Assembly (NCBI GenBank): GCA_003453835.1
Contig: DMMN01000135.1
Span: 10,784 to 17,167, forward strand
DNA length: 6,384 nt
Direction: 5' to 3'
DNA from: Bacteroidota bacterium
GTDB taxonomy: Bacteria > Bacteroidota > Ignavibacteria > UBA10030
A program made the position numbers and the translations under genes. A model generated the notes under the pieces. The model was not told where the DNA came from. It saw only the letters and a program-made list of their open reading frames with translations, and ran no database searches. Below, piece after piece: positions 5,751 through 6,384 of this stretch. Numbering within the stretch: the first letter of the stretch is position 1; every line of letters begins with the position of its first letter.

Positions 5751-6190
5751 GGCTTCACCACAAGAATGTTTGCAGAACATGCGGCAATCAACTTTCCCTT
5801 CTTGTTTCTCGCTTCACCGGTCAGGTACATCGTGTTCGGTCCTCGTGAAGCGACTTTTGCGACAATGGTGAGTTCGTCCCCAACATCGATTGCCCTAACG
5901 AACTGCGTGTGCAGATCGAGTGTGACACAGAGGCCCCGCGCGGCCAAATAGCTGAGCGGCCCGAACGTATTATCGAACGCTGCGGCAATGAAGCCCCCCT
6001 GCATCTTCTGCATAGGATTTAGGGTCTCTCTTGAAACGGGAAAGGAGGCCGTCAGAGAAGAACGGGATTCATACTGTAGAAAAGTCCCATTCATTGCCTG
6101 AAAGCAATTTGGGGGATATTGAACGTCACGACTCAACGTCGCGCTCAATTCCTCGGACTCCTGCTCAAGAATCTTGATAGAGTTGTGCAT
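5747..6190 (-). CDS. PaaI-type hotdog-fold thioesterase
   Basis: This 147-residue cytoplasmic protein has a single hotdog domain of the PaaI/acyl-CoA thioesterase group, which hydrolyses acyl- or aryl-CoA thioesters. The active-site segment is NPMQKMQGGFIAAAFDNTFG (58-77): the usual HGG is QGG (Gln64), and D73 on the central helix is the likely catalytic acid. Then follow the strands TLDLHTQFVRAIDVGDELTIVAKV (90-113), with the typical FxRAIxxGDxL pattern, and TMYLTGEARNKKGKLIAACSANILVV (120-145). Length is normal. The start is uncertain: the ATG at 6190 is used, but neither it nor the in-frame TTG at 6232 (14 residues more) has a Shine-Dalgarno. A third candidate, Met33, would cut into the N-terminal region. 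It is first in a two-gene unit with the EEP hydrolase, overlapping it by four bases. Confidence 0.88.
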   Translation of the reverse strand: MHNSIKILEQESEELSATLSRDVQYPPNCFQAMNGTFLQYESRSSLTASFPVSRETLNPMQKMQGGFIAAAFDNTFGPLSYLAARGLCVTLDLHTQFVRAIDVGDELTIVAKVASRGPNTMYLTGEARNKKGKLIAACSANILVVKP

Positions 6191-6260
6191 AATGAATTGT
6201 GAATGGTTGGCCGATATGACCGGCGTGAACAAAAGGTAGAAAAAGCGGCAGCGAACTCCA

Positions 6261-6291
6261 ATTGTAGCTGCTTAGTGAAAGAAAGAATCAA
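6261..6291 (-). promoter_or_regulatory. Candidate promoter of the thioesterase-EEP unit
   Basis: On the minus strand TTGATT (6291-6286, four of six) and TACAAT (6266-6261, five of six) are separated by 19 bases, longer than ideal. Transcription would start near 6254, about 64 bases before the ATG at 6190. The -10 box is good; the spacing weakens the call. Confidence 0.3.
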
Positions 6292-6337
6292 AGGATTTCT
6301 AACCACCGATGGCACACAGCCGGAGGCCCAAGAACGA

Positions 6338-6355
6338 CAAACGCGATAGCGTTTG
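6338..6355. repeat. Perfect hairpin CAAACGC-GATA-GCGTTTG
   Basis: Seven-base arms are perfectly complementary around a GATA loop. The right arm overlaps a TTGACA (6353-6358) on the plus strand. It lies upstream of the minus-strand thioesterase and could serve as an operator, as a terminator of a gene beyond the window, or as part of a dispersed repeat. Confidence 0.45.
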
Positions 6356-6384
6356 ACAAGTTAGAGGAATGGCTTCGCTATCCC

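Overview
The window looks like an ordinary chromosomal segment of a Gram-negative bacterium with roughly even base composition. The signs are a lipoprotein signal peptide with a lipobox, two other Sec-type signal peptides, and Shine-Dalgarno sequences before several genes. The secreted endonuclease/exonuclease/phosphatase (EEP) protein and the M19 dipeptidase with an extra charged insert resemble proteins I associate with the Bacteroidota/Ignavibacteriota-Chlorobiota group. That taxonomic placement is a guess from protein flavour only. I see no insertion sequence, tRNA, rRNA, CRISPR array or phage gene.

Layout. Positions 1-943 carry two short plus-strand genes: an unrecognised 100-residue protein with a Cys-x-x-Cys pair (110-412), and a dodecin flavin-storage protein (734-943). 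The 321-base gap between them holds a possible terminator hairpin and a perfect TTGACA box. From 944 to the end every gene is on the minus strand. Reading in the direction of transcription (right to left), the first unit is a PaaI-type hotdog thioesterase (6190-5747), which overlaps a secreted EEP-family hydrolase (5750-4884) by four bases (ATGA). Next comes a stand-alone cyclic-nucleotide-binding domain protein (4724-4332) with a good sigma70-like promoter so close to its ATG that the mRNA may be leaderless. Last is a compact three-gene unit: secreted M19 dipeptidase (3968-2682), cytoplasmic carbon-nitrogen hydrolase (2632-1853) and a divergent amidase_3-type lipoprotein (1822-1073), with gaps of 49 and 30 bases.

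How the genes may work together. The three-gene unit combines an exported dipeptidase, a small-amide hydrolase and a membrane-anchored murein-amidase-like protein. That would fit turnover of peptidoglycan peptides or other amide/peptide scavenging, but the pathway link is inference from gene order. The thioesterase and EEP proteins are probably translationally coupled, yet I see no biochemical link between them. No strong candidate for a new defence or mobile system is visible. The points most worth checking are the possibly leaderless cNMP-binding gene, the dipeptidase/nitrilase/amidase unit, a GDFN-to-GDFD change in the EEP hydrolase, and the small Cys-x-x-Cys protein.
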